From assembly GCA_003314535.1 (NCBI GenBank), contig POSG01000001.1, forward strand, positions 372,001 through 436,000: a stretch of 64,000 bases of DNA, in the 5' to 3' direction. The position numbers and the translations under genes are program-made. Positions 50,604 through 60,654 of the stretch are shown here, piece after piece. Below the pieces are notes generated by a model. It ran no database searches. It was not told the origin of the DNA and was given only the letters and a program-made list of their open reading frames with translations. Each line of letters starts with the position of its first letter. The stretch's first letter is position 1. This DNA is from Geobacter sp. (lineage in GTDB: Bacteria; Desulfobacterota; Desulfuromonadia; Geobacterales; Geobacteraceae).

Positions 50604-52991
50604 TCACCACCGCCCCCAGAATTCGGCAACGTCGCTCAAGATCCGTTCAGACACAAGCTCCGCCACATGCGACTCGAACCAGTCGGCAGGCATGGACCGG
50701 GTGTAGCCCGGTTCCGTGAAACGTTTGTCCATCAATACGACCAGCCCGCAATCGGTCTCGGAACGGATGACCCGGCCCGCCGCCTGGACCGCCTTGGCCA
50801 TGGCCGGGATCACGTAGGCATAGTCGAAACCGGCGCCGTACAGACGTTGGTAGTAGGACCTCATCTGCTCCCGCTCCAGGTCGTACGTGGGCAGCGGCGG
50901 ACCGACCACGAAGGCCCCGATCACCATCTCGCCCGCATAGTCCATTCCCTCGGAGAGCGACCCTCCCTGCACGGCAAACACTATCGTCGGCGCACGGCCG
51001 GCGCGGAGATGCTCCAGAATCGCCTCCAGCTGCGCAGCCGCCATGCCCCGCTCCTGGCGCATGGCGGTGAAGCCTTCAGGTGTTTGAAAAAGAGCGGCCA
51101 CCCTGTCGAGAAACTCGAAACTTGGGAGGAAGACGAAATAATTTCCGCGCCGCAGTGTGGCTATCCGCTGGACGGCATCGGCAATCCTGGCATAGTTCCG
51201 CTCACGGCAGCTGTACCTGGTGGATACCTGGGGGATGACCAGGAGCTTGCGCCGCTCCCGGGGAAAAGGGCTGGCGAACTCGGCCGTCCTGACCCGCGCC
51301 GCATCCAGCCCCGAAAGCCGCACGTAATAATCGAAAGGCTTGAGCGTCGCCGAAAACCCCACCACCTGCCCGTATTCGCCATAGCAATCCCTGAGCATCG
51401 CCGCAGCGTCGCAACAGGTTATCTTCACCGAGCCCCGGCCCGGCTGGGGATGGTAGGTGACGAAAAATTCCTGCCGGTCCGGATCCCCGACGATCTCCAG
51501 CATTTCCGTGAATTCGGACCAGTAGAAGCACAGGCGCAGTACGACGTCACGGCTCCGCACTTCCGTGTCGGATTCCAGGTAGCGGGACAGGAAGGCGCGA
51601 AGCTGCCCGTCCTGTTCGAGGAAACGCTTCGTCGGAGGGTCGACCAGCCGTGGTTTCGGGCTTTCGTCCTGCAGACAGGAAGCGATGGCCAGAATGCAAC
51701 CGTCAAGGAGTTTCTCAGCCTCGCCATGGAATGCGGACGGCAGTTCCCGGATTTCATCACGCATCTTTTCCAGCGTCAGCGATGAAAGAGCCGGAGAATA
51801 ATAGTCCATGGCCCGGGAAGGGAGATTGTGCGCTTCGTCGATCACCAGGTTTGGCTTGCCATCCTGGTCGACGGACAGCTCGGTCAGCCTCCGCAAAGCC
51901 GAGCGCGGCGCAAATACGTAGTTGTAGTCGCAGATTACCACATCCGCTTCCATGGCGCCGTCCAGCTGCAGTTCGAAGGGACAGACCTGGAACCGTTCCC
52001 CAAGGGTGCGGAAAATGCGTGCCGTCAACTTCTTTTTTTTCGCCAGCATCTCGAGAATTCCATGCTCATGGACCTTGGCATAGTAGTCACGGGCGTACTC
52101 GCAGAAACCCGGATTGCAGAGCGGCTCGTTCTTAAAGCAGATCTTTGCCTTGGCCGTTATGGAGAGGGACTTGACCCGCGCACCTGTCTCCTGGAAGCGA
52201 CCGATTGCATCCTCGGCCACAGAATGCTGGCTGTTCTTGGGAGTTACGTAGACGACTTTCTGGCCCCGGCTCAGAGCCTCCCTGAGCACCGGGTAGAGGA
52301 CGCCCGCTGTTTTTCCCAGCCCGGTGGGAGCCTGGATGAGCATGGGCCTTCCCTCCGCCATACCCTGTTCGATCTCCTGCATGAGCTCCACCTGCCCGGG
52401 ACGGGGGACGGGGAATGGAAAAACGAAACCGGCAGCGACCTTCCTCCGCCGTGCGGCGCGCTTCTCCGCCTGCCGCGCCTCCACGGCCAGTTCGCCAAGG
52501 CGCAGCTCCAGCCAGCTTTCGTACCGGGCTCTATCAAGTTCGAGGTCGAGATCCAGGGATTCCCCGCTCCGGGAAGAAACGAGATGGAAGGAAAGCGCCG
52601 GGATGACCTTGTGCTCACGCCAGTAAAAGTATCCGTACGACAGCAGTTGAAGGCAGTATGGATGATCCATCGGACTGTCCGCAAGCCGGCTCAAAAGCTC
52701 ACGGACATTGAAACTGCTCTTGATTTCCTCGATTTTCGGGGGATCGCTGCGGAAGATGCCGTCCATGCGCCCGTCGATCCTGAACCCGTACCCATCTCTT
52801 TCGAACAGAGAGGAGACCGGCGCCTCGGGCTGGTACAGCGGATCGGCCTTGGCCCTTTTCTTCTGCACGCGGGCATGGATTTCCCGGCCCTCCGCAGATG
52901 CCCGTCCATAGCCGGAATGGGCTTCGATGCTCCCGGTGCGCGGTACGGGGAGCGCGAAATCGGTGAGCGGGATTGTTACGAGTTTCTTCAT
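50604..52991 (-). CDS. Rad3/XPD-family helicase with N-terminal PD-(D/E)XK-like domain
   Basis: The 795-residue protein carries an N-terminal nuclease-like region (about 1-180; FRIDGRMDGIF and KIEEIKSSF match the D...ExK core, then YCLQLLSYGYF) and an XPD/DinG-type SF2 helicase: Walker A QAPTGLGKTAG, DEAH box VIDEAHNLP, and helicase C motifs with GSLSEGMDY, QAAGRVIRSETD. Cysteines (KICFKN, LCNPGFCEYA, FQVCPFE) form the Fe-S cluster of this class. It probably acts in DNA repair. The ATG at 52991 has GGGAAGTG upstream. Confidence 0.88.
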   Translation of the reverse strand: MKKLVTIPLTDFALPVPRTGSIEAHSGYGRASAEGREIHARVQKKRAKADPLYQPEAPVSSLFERDGYGFRIDGRMDGIFRSDPPKIEEIKSSFNVRELLSRLADSPMDHPYCLQLLSYGYFYWREHKVIPALSFHLVSSRSGESLDLDLELDRARYESWLELRLGELAVEARQAEKRAARRRKVAAGFVFPFPVPRPGQVELMQEIEQGMAEGRPMLIQAPTGLGKTAGVLYPVLREALSRGQKVVYVTPKNSQHSVAEDAIGRFQETGARVKSLSITAKAKICFKNEPLCNPGFCEYARDYYAKVHEHGILEMLAKKKKLTARIFRTLGERFQVCPFELQLDGAMEADVVICDYNYVFAPRSALRRLTELSVDQDGKPNLVIDEAHNLPSRAMDYYSPALSSLTLEKMRDEIRELPSAFHGEAEKLLDGCILAIASCLQDESPKPRLVDPPTKRFLEQDGQLRAFLSRYLESDTEVRSRDVVLRLCFYWSEFTEMLEIVGDPDRQEFFVTYHPQPGRGSVKITCCDAAAMLRDCYGEYGQVVGFSATLKPFDYYVRLSGLDAARVRTAEFASPFPRERRKLLVIPQVSTRYSCRERNYARIADAVQRIATLRRGNYFVFLPSFEFLDRVAALFQTPEGFTAMRQERGMAAAQLEAILEHLRAGRAPTIVFAVQGGSLSEGMDYAGEMVIGAFVVGPPLPTYDLEREQMRSYYQRLYGAGFDYAYVIPAMAKAVQAAGRVIRSETDCGLVVLMDKRFTEPGYTRSMPADWFESHVAELVSERILSDVAEFWGRW

Positions 52992-53148
52992 CACTTCCCT
53001 TGGCATTCTCCGCAGCAACCGTTATCAGCCCTGACAATCGGGATGGTTGTGCGCGGATTTTGCAAACTTGCAAATACTCGTAACAATCATAGTACAACCA
53101 TGCGGGCATTGACAATCCCGCCATGATGCATATCGTCTTTTGCACGGG

Positions 53149-53979
53149 TTACTGGAGATCGTAATCACAATCCTTCTGCAATACCTGGTAATCGAAAATC
53201 AGCCCGCCATCCTTGCCATGCACGGCAAACACGAATGCTACACCCTTCTTGAGCAATTCGGATGAATTCTTTTCCCTGCAGATTTGCCTGCGGATATCGC
53301 GTGAAACATAGGGCCGCAGTTCATTGCCGTTCACTGCGGTCGAGTCGACTTCGAGCAGGGTATAGTTTATGGTCATTTTTTTGTCGCCCGACTCGAAGCC
53401 ATCAAGGCGCAACTGGGGATTGATGTCGCGCGGGCATTTCTTGTTGTTCATCTCCGCATTTTTCGACAGCAGCTTGTTCAACAGCAGTTCCGGGTCGGAC
53501 GCAGCTTGCAGCGCAGGCAGGTAGATGGCCGTGGCGCCGCACAGGCCCGCCACGAGGACCACCAGGATAACAACCAGCGCCGTGATATCCCTGTTGGCGG
53601 AGACCGGTTTGGACGCCGGTTTTCGTGTTGCAGCGCCTGAAGCTCTTCCTGCAGAAGAAGGTTCGGGTCCCTTGACCGGAGCAGACTCAGATTGCTGACC
53701 GGCAAGGGCAGCATTCACCACCCGACCCGGAGGCTGGGCTTCTCCATCACGGATGAATACGGCATCAGCCCCCAAATCCTGAAGCGTTTTCAATATTTGT
53801 TCACCGACATCTGCCTGCATCGAACTGCCCAGGGTCAACGGCAGCCTTTCCAGCCTGGCCGCGACTTCATGGCGGGCGGTTCCTTTGGCAAAGGAACTCA
53901 AATAGTCCACGATCCGTTCCCGCCGGTTGTCCTCAGGAATACCGCGAATGATCAGTTTTCCGGTGTTTGCTGTTGCCAT
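53149..53979 (-). CDS. Membrane protein with one helix and extracytoplasmic domain, unknown
   Basis: The 276-residue protein has an N-terminal cytoplasmic domain (1-80; LIIRGIPEDNRRERIVDYL, LKTLQDLGADAVFIRDG), a Ser/Pro linker, a single helix at about 133-155, and a C-terminal domain with four Cys (CPRDINPQLRLDGFES, RQICREKNSSELL, KDCDYDLQ). The ATG at 53979 follows GGGGGAGTG. No family is recognised. Confidence 0.7.
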   Translation of the reverse strand: MATANTGKLIIRGIPEDNRRERIVDYLSSFAKGTARHEVAARLERLPLTLGSSMQADVGEQILKTLQDLGADAVFIRDGEAQPPGRVVNAALAGQQSESAPVKGPEPSSAGRASGAATRKPASKPVSANRDITALVVILVVLVAGLCGATAIYLPALQAASDPELLLNKLLSKNAEMNNKKCPRDINPQLRLDGFESGDKKMTINYTLLEVDSTAVNGNELRPYVSRDIRRQICREKNSSELLKKGVAFVFAVHGKDGGLIFDYQVLQKDCDYDLQ

Positions 53980-54191
53980 CACTCCCCCAAACGGAAAAAA
54001 AAGTATGCGGCGCCGCCCGGCCACGCAACGGGCGTTGCTCGAAACCGACAACCGGCTCACTGCCGGCAATGATTATATTCTGGATTTCTGTGGGTTTGCG
54101 GATAATACGATTTTTATGAAGGGAATTCAACAGAAGATTGCAGATGAAAACCAAACATGACGTCTGCAACATCGGGCGCTGCCGCGTCCTG

Positions 54192-55292
54192 TCAGAACAT
54201 GAAGCGCCGCATCCTGATATTGAGCAGGATGCCCAGACCGATCATGGAGGTGATCATGGAGGTCCCGCCGTAGGAAAACAGCGGCAGGGGGACACCGACA
54301 ACCGGAAAGAGGCCGATGACCATCCCGATATTTATGGTGATATGCCAGAAGAGCATGGCCGTCACGCCGACCGCCATGAGGCTGCCGAACGTGTCGTTGC
54401 AGCGGCGGGCGATGGCGAGCCCCCACAGCACCAGCGCCAGGTAGAGGGCAAGCACGGTAAAGCAGCCGACAAACCCCCATTCTTCCGAGAAGACCGAGAA
54501 GGCGAAATCCGTATGCTGCTCGGGAAGGAAACGGAGCTGGGTCTGGGTCCCCTGGAGAAAGCCCTTGCCGAGAAAACCGCCCGAACCCACGGCTATCTTG
54601 CTCTGGATAATGTGATAGCCGCTGCCGAGCGGATCGCGCTCCGGCGAAAGGAAATTCAGGATCCGCTCCTTCTGGTAGTCGCGAAGATAGAAATGCCAGC
54701 CGAGAAACACTGCGGGAATGGCCGCCGTCACGAGCGACGCCAGGGTCTTTATCCTGATGCCCACGAACAGGATCATGGAAAAGGCGATGAGCACGACCAG
54801 GATGGCGGTCCCGAGATCGGGCTGTTTCATGATCAGCAACGCGGGCGCACCCAGCATGAGAAAAGGATAAAAAAGGTCCTTGAGGGAAAGTCCGTCAACC
54901 GGTGGAGATGCGCTGAAGTAACGCGCATACACCATCACGATAACTATTTTCATGAGCTCGGACGGCTGGAAACTGATGAAACCCAGATGGAGCCAGCGCT
55001 GGGCGCCCATGGAGCTTTTTCCTATCGCCAGCACGACGAGGAGCAGGAACACGGCACTGCCGTAAAACCAATAGGAAACGTCGCCGAAAAGGTGATAGTC
55101 TATGCTGCACACCATGAGCATGATGAATATCCCGATAAGTATCCAGTAGCCCTGACGGAGTGAATAGGGGGTATCCACCATGTTGTAGGAAGCGGTGGCG
55201 CTGGCAATGTTCACCACCCCTATTCCCGCGATCACCAGGACGAGCGCCAGGAGCGCCCAGTCGAAGTTGGTAAACAGTCGGCGATCAATCAT
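54192..55292 (-). CDS. rodA: Rod shape-determining protein RodA (SEDS glycosyltransferase)
   Basis: The 366-residue polytopic protein is the SEDS-type peptidoglycan polymerase of the elongasome. Seen are many hydrophobic helices, GSSMGAQRWLHLGFISFQPSELMKI, ALLIMKQPDLGTA, and GGFLGKGFLQGTQTQLRFLPEQHTDFAFSV, the conserved loops. It partners with PBP2 (mrdA), whose gene overlaps its start by 8 nt. The family acts in lateral wall growth. Confidence 0.96.
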   Translation of the reverse strand: MIDRRLFTNFDWALLALVLVIAGIGVVNIASATASYNMVDTPYSLRQGYWILIGIFIMLMVCSIDYHLFGDVSYWFYGSAVFLLLVVLAIGKSSMGAQRWLHLGFISFQPSELMKIVIVMVYARYFSASPPVDGLSLKDLFYPFLMLGAPALLIMKQPDLGTAILVVLIAFSMILFVGIRIKTLASLVTAAIPAVFLGWHFYLRDYQKERILNFLSPERDPLGSGYHIIQSKIAVGSGGFLGKGFLQGTQTQLRFLPEQHTDFAFSVFSEEWGFVGCFTVLALYLALVLWGLAIARRCNDTFGSLMAVGVTAMLFWHITINIGMVIGLFPVVGVPLPLFSYGGTSMITSMIGLGILLNIRMRRFMF

Positions 55293-57207
55293 TGGCCTGT
55301 TGTTCCTCCACGTTTGGCGTCCCAGTCTCAGCGCCCGGCTCTTCGCCGCCTGCCTCGGCCGGCGTATCGGCCTTCCTGGGAACGGGCTTCTTGATGACCC
55401 CTTTCCCCTGAAAGTAGGTCTTCAGGATGCGGCCGGCAATAGGCGCCGCCGCGGAACCGCCGTGCGCTCCGTGCTCCACCACCACCGCAACGGCGATCTC
55501 AGGCTTCTCGTACGGCGCGAACGCAACGAAGAGCGCATGGTCCCGGTACTGGTAACCGCCCACGTTCTTGCCGTTCCGGAGCTTTACTACCTGGGATGTG
55601 CCGGTTTTCCCGGCTACCTTTACTTCATAGAGCCTGGCCATCCCGCCGGTGCCGCCCGGTTCGTTCACAACCGCGAACAATCCCTTTTTCACCAACCGGT
55701 AGCTTTCGCTGTGAAGCCCTGCCCTGCTGACGATCTCGGGGGCGAATTCACGCAGTGTCTTGCCTTCCGGGCTTATCACCCTCTTAACCAGGTGAGGACG
55801 ATAAATCGTCCCTTCATTGGCGACCACGGCTGTCATTTCTGCCAGCTGTATGGGTGTCATCAGGACATATCCCTGGCCGATCGCCACCGGCAGCGTCTCA
55901 CCCTTGACCCATTTCTTGCCGAAGCGTTTCTCCTTCCAGGCGGAAGTGGGCATCAGCCCTGGTTTTTCATTCTCCAGGCCTATGCCGAGCGGAGCACCTA
56001 TGCCGAGCCTCCTGGCATAGGCTGCGATCCTGTCGACGCCCAACTGTTCCCCGAGCTTGTAGAAGTAGACATCGCAGGATTCACGGAACGCCTTCTTCAG
56101 GTTCACCGCGCCGTGCCCCCTCTTGTTCCAGCAGCCGAAGGACCTGTTTCCGTATTTGTAGGACCCCGAACAGTTGAACGTCGTATTCTCGGTTATCAAG
56201 CCTTCTTCCAGCGCTGCCAGGGCAGTCACGATCTTGAAGGTCGAGCCGGGGGGGTATTGGCCTTTCAATGCCTTGTTTTCAAGGGGGTGGCGAATGTCCT
56301 CCAGGTACTCGTTCCATTGGCGCGAGGTGAGTTTGCCGGCAAAAAGCGCCGGGTCGAAACCGGGGTTGCTGACAAATGCCAGCACTTCGCCGCTGTTCAC
56401 ATCGAGCGCTACCGCCGCGCCTGCCTGTTTGCCGAACGCAGCCTCAGCCTGTTTCTGTATCTCCAGGTCTATCGTGAGCATGAGACTGTTGCCCGTGGTC
56501 GGGCTGCTTTCACTCACGGTGCGCAGGAACCGTCCCATGGCATCGACCTCGATCTGCCTGCCGCCGTCGACACCGTGAAGATCCTTTTCCCAGTTCCGCT
56601 CGATGCCGCTCTTGCCCACGTAATCACCCGGATTGTAACCCTTGTACCTCACGTTGCCGATTTCCTGTTCGGTCATCTCGCCCAGATGCCCGAACAGGTG
56701 TGAAGCCAGCAGCCCGTGGGGATACTCGCGTATGGGGTGCATCTGGAGATCCAGCCCGGGCAGGGACAGCCTGTTTTCTTCAAGTATTTCCAGCTGGTCC
56801 CTGGTTATGCCCGAAGCCAGGATGATGGGCTGATACTTGCTCCTTTTCCGCCCCTTTTCCCATTTGTCCGCCAGCTCAGCGGGGTCGGCCTGCAGCAGAC
56901 GGGCCAGACCGCTGATCAGGGCGTCCTTGTCGGCCACTTCCTGCGGTATGACCGCAACGCTGTATGACGGGCTGTTGTCCACAAGGACAACCCCGTTGCG
57001 GTCGAGTATCGTGCCGCGCGAAGAGGCGACCGGCACCAGCCGGAGCCGGTTGCTCTCCGACATGTTGCGAAAATCCTCTGTCTTGACGATCTGCAGGTAC
57101 CACAACCGCATGAGAAGGATGAAGACAATCGCCGTCACGGCGATCATCAGGCCACGGATTCGCTGAGACGAATCCCTGGAATCACGGACGACTGCCTGTT
57201 CCGTCAT
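55285..57207 (-). CDS. mrdA: Penicillin-binding protein 2 (transpeptidase)
   Basis: The 640-residue monofunctional transpeptidase has a membrane helix at 20-38, a dimerisation/pedestal domain, and catalytic motifs PPGSTFK with the acylated Ser, SCDVYFY as the SxN-like motif, and VAGKTGTSQV as the KTG. A C-terminal Glu/Pro-rich tail follows. It cross-links nascent glycan made by RodA. It starts at an ATG with GAGAAGGC upstream and overlaps mreD's end by 4 nt. Confidence 0.95.
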   Translation of the reverse strand: MTEQAVVRDSRDSSQRIRGLMIAVTAIVFILLMRLWYLQIVKTEDFRNMSESNRLRLVPVASSRGTILDRNGVVLVDNSPSYSVAVIPQEVADKDALISGLARLLQADPAELADKWEKGRKRSKYQPIILASGITRDQLEILEENRLSLPGLDLQMHPIREYPHGLLASHLFGHLGEMTEQEIGNVRYKGYNPGDYVGKSGIERNWEKDLHGVDGGRQIEVDAMGRFLRTVSESSPTTGNSLMLTIDLEIQKQAEAAFGKQAGAAVALDVNSGEVLAFVSNPGFDPALFAGKLTSRQWNEYLEDIRHPLENKALKGQYPPGSTFKIVTALAALEEGLITENTTFNCSGSYKYGNRSFGCWNKRGHGAVNLKKAFRESCDVYFYKLGEQLGVDRIAAYARRLGIGAPLGIGLENEKPGLMPTSAWKEKRFGKKWVKGETLPVAIGQGYVLMTPIQLAEMTAVVANEGTIYRPHLVKRVISPEGKTLREFAPEIVSRAGLHSESYRLVKKGLFAVVNEPGGTGGMARLYEVKVAGKTGTSQVVKLRNGKNVGGYQYRDHALFVAFAPYEKPEIAVAVVVEHGAHGGSAAAPIAGRILKTYFQGKGVIKKPVPRKADTPAEAGGEEPGAETGTPNVEEQQAND

Positions 57208-57701
57208 GATGCCTTCTCCCTTCCGGTCACCGGGATGACGTTGAAGAGGCATGCCGAAAGGACGGCATTTATCAGCCCCTGGGGAAGAACCGACTGCAGT
57301 ATGGACGCATAAACGCCCGAGGAAGAAGAAAAGAGCAGCAGCAGTATCAGGCTCAGCATGGCATGGATGACGCTTGCCAGAAATGCGCCGAGCATCATGA
57401 GCACCCTGCTCCAGGTATAGAGGCGGCCGGCTATTTCGTGGTAGAGAAAGAAAATGAAAAGGAATGTGAAGCCACTGAGGCCGAAATTGGTCCCGCTCAG
57501 TGAATCATGGAGCAGACCGAGAAAGAAGGAAGACAGGGCGCCGACGCGGAAATCGCTCCTGAATCCGATGTAGACGACGAGGATGATAAGCAGATTGGGC
57601 TTGAACGGGTCTGCGATATGGGCCGGGATCAGTACATATTGGCAGATGATCCCTACCATGACTATGACAATGGTGTTGAGAAAGGCAAGCATCGGAATCA
57701 A
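57204..57701 (-). CDS. mreD: Rod shape-determining protein MreD
   Basis: The 165-residue protein is a small multi-helix membrane protein with about five helices, and LVVYIGFRSDFRVGALSSFFLGLLHDSLSG, the MreD signature region. It is located between mreC and mrdA with 4-nt overlaps on both sides, which makes it a typical mreC-mreD-mrdA-rodA operon. Confidence 0.92.
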   Translation of the reverse strand: MIPMLAFLNTIVIVMVGIICQYVLIPAHIADPFKPNLLIILVVYIGFRSDFRVGALSSFFLGLLHDSLSGTNFGLSGFTFLFIFFLYHEIAGRLYTWSRVLMMLGAFLASVIHAMLSLILLLLFSSSSGVYASILQSVLPQGLINAVLSACLFNVIPVTGREKAS

Positions 57702-58510
57702 CGCACCATAACCAGCACTTCTTCCAGGTGGGACATGGACACGAAAGGTTTCAGTTCGACTGTCTGGAAGATCCCGAACTCACCTTTTTTCACCATGGTC
57801 ACCTCTCCGATGGGTATTCCCTTGGGGAACACCCCGCCGATACCGGAAGTGACCACGATATCGCCAACCTTCACATCTTCGCCACGTTCCGAAAACTCCA
57901 GGGAGCACATGCCGGCGCCCTTGCCCTTTACCACCCCTCTGGCACGGGAACGCTCTATGGTCGCGGCTACGGCGCTCGCATGGTCGGTGATCAGCAGAAG
58001 CCGGGAGCTGTTCGCAGCCTGGCGGACAACCCGGCCGACAATACCTGCCGAAGCCACGACCGGCATCCCCTCCCGGATTCCGTCCACCGAGCCGCGGTCA
58101 ATGATGACGGAACGGAACCAGGGAGTGACATCCTCTCCGATGACGGTTGCGGCAATGGAGGGGGAATCCATGGCGTCCTTGAGTTCCAGGAGCTTTCTCA
58201 GCCGCTCGTTCTCCAGCCGGCTCTCGCGATCCCCTATCAGCCTGGTGTTGAGCTTTTCGACGGTGTCACGCAATTTGACGTTTTCCTTGCGCACCCCGAC
58301 AAGGGACACGTAGTCGTCCCAAATGCCGGTGAAAAAAGCATCCACGCGGGACACGACCCCGGCTATGGGCGCAGTGGCGCCCAGCACCACCCTTTCAAAC
58401 GAGTTGGTGGACTCCTTTTGCCTGATGTTCAGGGAGTAGAAAAGCAAAGCCGCCAACAGGATACATCCGGCCAGGATGCGGAGAAAATTTTTTCTGAAAA
58501 AGTCGATCAT
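57698..58510 (-). CDS. mreC: Rod shape-determining protein MreC
   Basis: The 270-residue bitopic protein has an N-terminal helix (8-24) and a coiled coil (about 65-110). Strand-rich lobes follow with VTPWFRSVIIDRGS, GIREGMPVVASAGIVGRV, and VKVGDIVVTSGIGGVFPKGIPIG. MreC scaffolds PBP2-RodA in the periplasm. mreB is not adjacent in this window. Confidence 0.95.
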   Translation of the reverse strand: MIDFFRKNFLRILAGCILLAALLFYSLNIRQKESTNSFERVVLGATAPIAGVVSRVDAFFTGIWDDYVSLVGVRKENVKLRDTVEKLNTRLIGDRESRLENERLRKLLELKDAMDSPSIAATVIGEDVTPWFRSVIIDRGSVDGIREGMPVVASAGIVGRVVRQAANSSRLLLITDHASAVAATIERSRARGVVKGKGAGMCSLEFSERGEDVKVGDIVVTSGIGGVFPKGIPIGEVTMVKKGEFGIFQTVELKPFVSMSHLEEVLVMVR

Positions 58511-58573
58511 GATCCAAAACGCAGAAGGGAACCCCCTGCCGTCAAAGCCCGGAACCGGGGAAAATCCCCGGCA

Positions 58574-59065
58574 TCAATCGAGAACAAACGGAGAATCCTG
58601 CGCATCTTCGTGGCGGATCTCGTCCACAGGGTGCTTTCTGCCCTGCCCCGCGTACAGGCGGTCAGGGGCATTGAACACCAGCCCGTTTTCCGTGCCGACG
58701 TTCTTGTAGGCATGGACCACTCCGGGCGGCACAACCACGGTTTTCGGGGCATCCGCACCGGCATAGACAACCTGCTTCGTGCCGAACGTATCAGAGCCGG
58801 GCCGGCTGTCCCAGAGATAGACCTTGAAGTTGGCAGGCCCGAGAAAGCAGAAATAATCGGTCTGTTCCACATGTTCGTGCGGCCCCCGGGCGACACCGGG
58901 AGCCGTCATCGAAACGTACGCCATTGCAGGCGCGGGGATGCCCTCCAGCTCGTCGCAGCGGAACAGCTCGGACAGCCAGCCCCGCTCATCCAAGTGTTTT
59001 GCCAAAGGCCTCACCACAACGTCCCCTATTTTCCCCTGTTTGAATGTCAGCACGTCATCCGCCAT
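58574..59065 (-). CDS. dTDP-4-dehydrorhamnose 3,5-epimerase family (RmlC-like) protein
   Basis: The 163-residue cupin is shaped like RmlC, with a D-E-R-G start (HLDERGWLSELFR), MTAPGVARGPHEHVEQTDYF and the VVPPGVVHAYKN loop. It is shorter than classic RmlC (about 180 residues), so 3,5-epimerase activity on dTDP-sugars is likely but not certain. It is directly downstream of rfbA (1-nt gap). Confidence 0.85.
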   Translation of the reverse strand: MADDVLTFKQGKIGDVVVRPLAKHLDERGWLSELFRCDELEGIPAPAMAYVSMTAPGVARGPHEHVEQTDYFCFLGPANFKVYLWDSRPGSDTFGTKQVVYAGADAPKTVVVPPGVVHAYKNVGTENGLVFNAPDRLYAGQGRKHPVDEIRHEDAQDSPFVLD

Positions 59066-59066
59066 T

Positions 59067-59957
59067 TCAGACCTCCTCCCGAAATTTCATTTCCGACAGC
59101 ACCCTGGCAAGGTAATCCCGATAGCCGGATTTCGGAGTCTGGTCTATCGCGTTTTTCATGCCGTCGGTGTCGATGAACCCGAGGCGGAAGGCAATTTCCT
59201 CGAGGCAGGCGATCTTGAGCCCCTGCCGCGCTTCCAGCGTGCCGATGAAGTGGCTCGCCTCAAGCAGGCTCTGGTGGGTTCCGGTGTCCAGCCAGGCGAT
59301 CCCCCTCCCCAGGCGCTCGACGCCCAGTTCGCCACGGCGCAGGTACTGCAGGTTCAGGTCGGTTATCTCCAGTTCGCCCCTGGCCGAAGGGACCAGGGAC
59401 CTGGTCATTTCGACCACCTTGCCGTCATAGAGGTACAGCCCCGGAACCGCGAAGTGGCTTTTCGGGGCGGACGGCTTCTCCTCGATGCTGACAACCCGTC
59501 CGGCCTCGTCAAATTCGACAACCCCGTAACGTTCCGGGTCGTTGACATAGTAGCCGAAAATCCTCGCGCCCGATTCGAAACTCGCCAGCGCCTTGTCCAG
59601 GCCGATTTTCCCGTAGAAAATGTTGTCCCCCAGTATGAGGCAGACCGGGTCTTTGGCAATGAACTCCTCCCCGACGAGAAAAGCCTGGGCAATGCCCTTG
59701 GGCTCTGCCTGGACCTGGTAGCTCAGACGGATACCCCAGCGTGAGCCGTCGCCGAGCAGCGACTGGAACCTGGGCGTGTCGATGGGAGTGGAAATGATAA
59801 GTATGTCCCTCAGGCCGGCAGTCATCAGGGTTGCCAGGGGATAATAGATCATCGGCTTGTCATACACCGGTTGAAGCTGTTTGCTTGCCACCAGCGTCAG
59901 CGGATAGAGCCTGCTCCCTGCTCCGCCCGCCAGTATTATGCCTTTTCTTATCGCCAT
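59067..59957 (-). CDS. rfbA: Glucose-1-phosphate thymidylyltransferase
   Basis: The 296-residue nucleotidyltransferase makes dTDP-glucose, the entry to dTDP-rhamnose and related sugars. Seen are [16 protein letters not shown], the [19 protein letters not shown] substrate region, ILGDNIFYG, and [14 protein letters not shown]. It begins the sugar-nucleotide part of the cluster and is upstream of the epimerase. Confidence 0.95.
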   Translation of the reverse strand: MAIRKGIILAGGAGSRLYPLTLVASKQLQPVYDKPMIYYPLATLMTAGLRDILIISTPIDTPRFQSLLGDGSRWGIRLSYQVQAEPKGIAQAFLVGEEFIAKDPVCLILGDNIFYGKIGLDKALASFESGARIFGYYVNDPERYGVVEFDEAGRVVSIEEKPSAPKSHFAVPGLYLYDGKVVEMTRSLVPSARGELEITDLNLQYLRRGELGVERLGRGIAWLDTGTHQSLLEASHFIGTLEARQGLKIACLEEIAFRLGFIDTDGMKNAIDQTPKSGYRDYLARVLSEMKFREEV

Positions 59958-60051
59958 GTTTCAATCCTTTGCACTTCAAATTTCAGCAGTTTACGACTCT
60001 GTAGCACGGATGGGAATGAGCGGTCAATCCATATTGCCGCGCACAAGATGC

Positions 60052-60624
60052 TTATGGCGCCGCTCCCGCGATTACCGCGACAGCTTCCATAAGGTCCCTG
60101 CAGACCGCCGCCCCGCGTCGCTGTGCTTCCCGCGCAGCTTCGCCCTCGCCACTTCCGACCAGGACGGTAAAACAGCCGGCCGCCAGGCCTGCTTCCACGT
60201 CGCCCAGCTTGTCCCCGACCATGAACGAACGGGACAGGTCGACGGACAGATCGGCCGCAGCCTCCAGCAGCATGCCCGGCAAGGGTTTGCGGCAGAGGCA
60301 TTCGCCGCCCCGGCCGTCCGGTCCGTGGTCGGGATGGTGCGGGCATACGTAATACGCGTCAATCCTGCTGCCATATCGCGCGAGCTCGACGTCCACATGG
60401 TCGTGAAGCCGCCTGACGTCCTCCAGAGAGTAAAAGCCCCGCGCAACCCCTGACTGGTTGGTGACAACGATTACCAGGTAACCGGCTTCATTCAGCAATC
60501 CTATGGCTTCGGGCGCACCGGGCAGAAACTGGAAGTCCTCAACGCGATGAACGTACCCCTTGTCCACGTTGATAACGCCGTCACGGTCCAGGAAAACCGC
60601 TTTCCTGAGGCCGGTCATCGCCAT
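60052..60624 (-). CDS. gmhB: D-glycero-beta-D-manno-heptose-1,7-bisphosphate 7-phosphatase
   Basis: The 190-residue HAD phosphatase has the nucleophile motif VFLDRDGVINVD, VVTNQSGVARGFY, a zinc-binding cluster (CPHHPDHGPDG, CLCRKPLPG), and MVGDKLGDVEAG. It acts in the ADP-heptose pathway between the kinase and nucleotidyltransferase functions of HldE, whose gene is just upstream. Confidence 0.93.
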   Translation of the reverse strand: MAMTGLRKAVFLDRDGVINVDKGYVHRVEDFQFLPGAPEAIGLLNEAGYLVIVVTNQSGVARGFYSLEDVRRLHDHVDVELARYGSRIDAYYVCPHHPDHGPDGRGGECLCRKPLPGMLLEAAADLSVDLSRSFMVGDKLGDVEAGLAAGCFTVLVGSGEGEAAREAQRRGAAVCRDLMEAVAVIAGAAP

Positions 60625-60654
60625 GCTCCGGCCGCCTGGAACTTTCTCGTGCGG

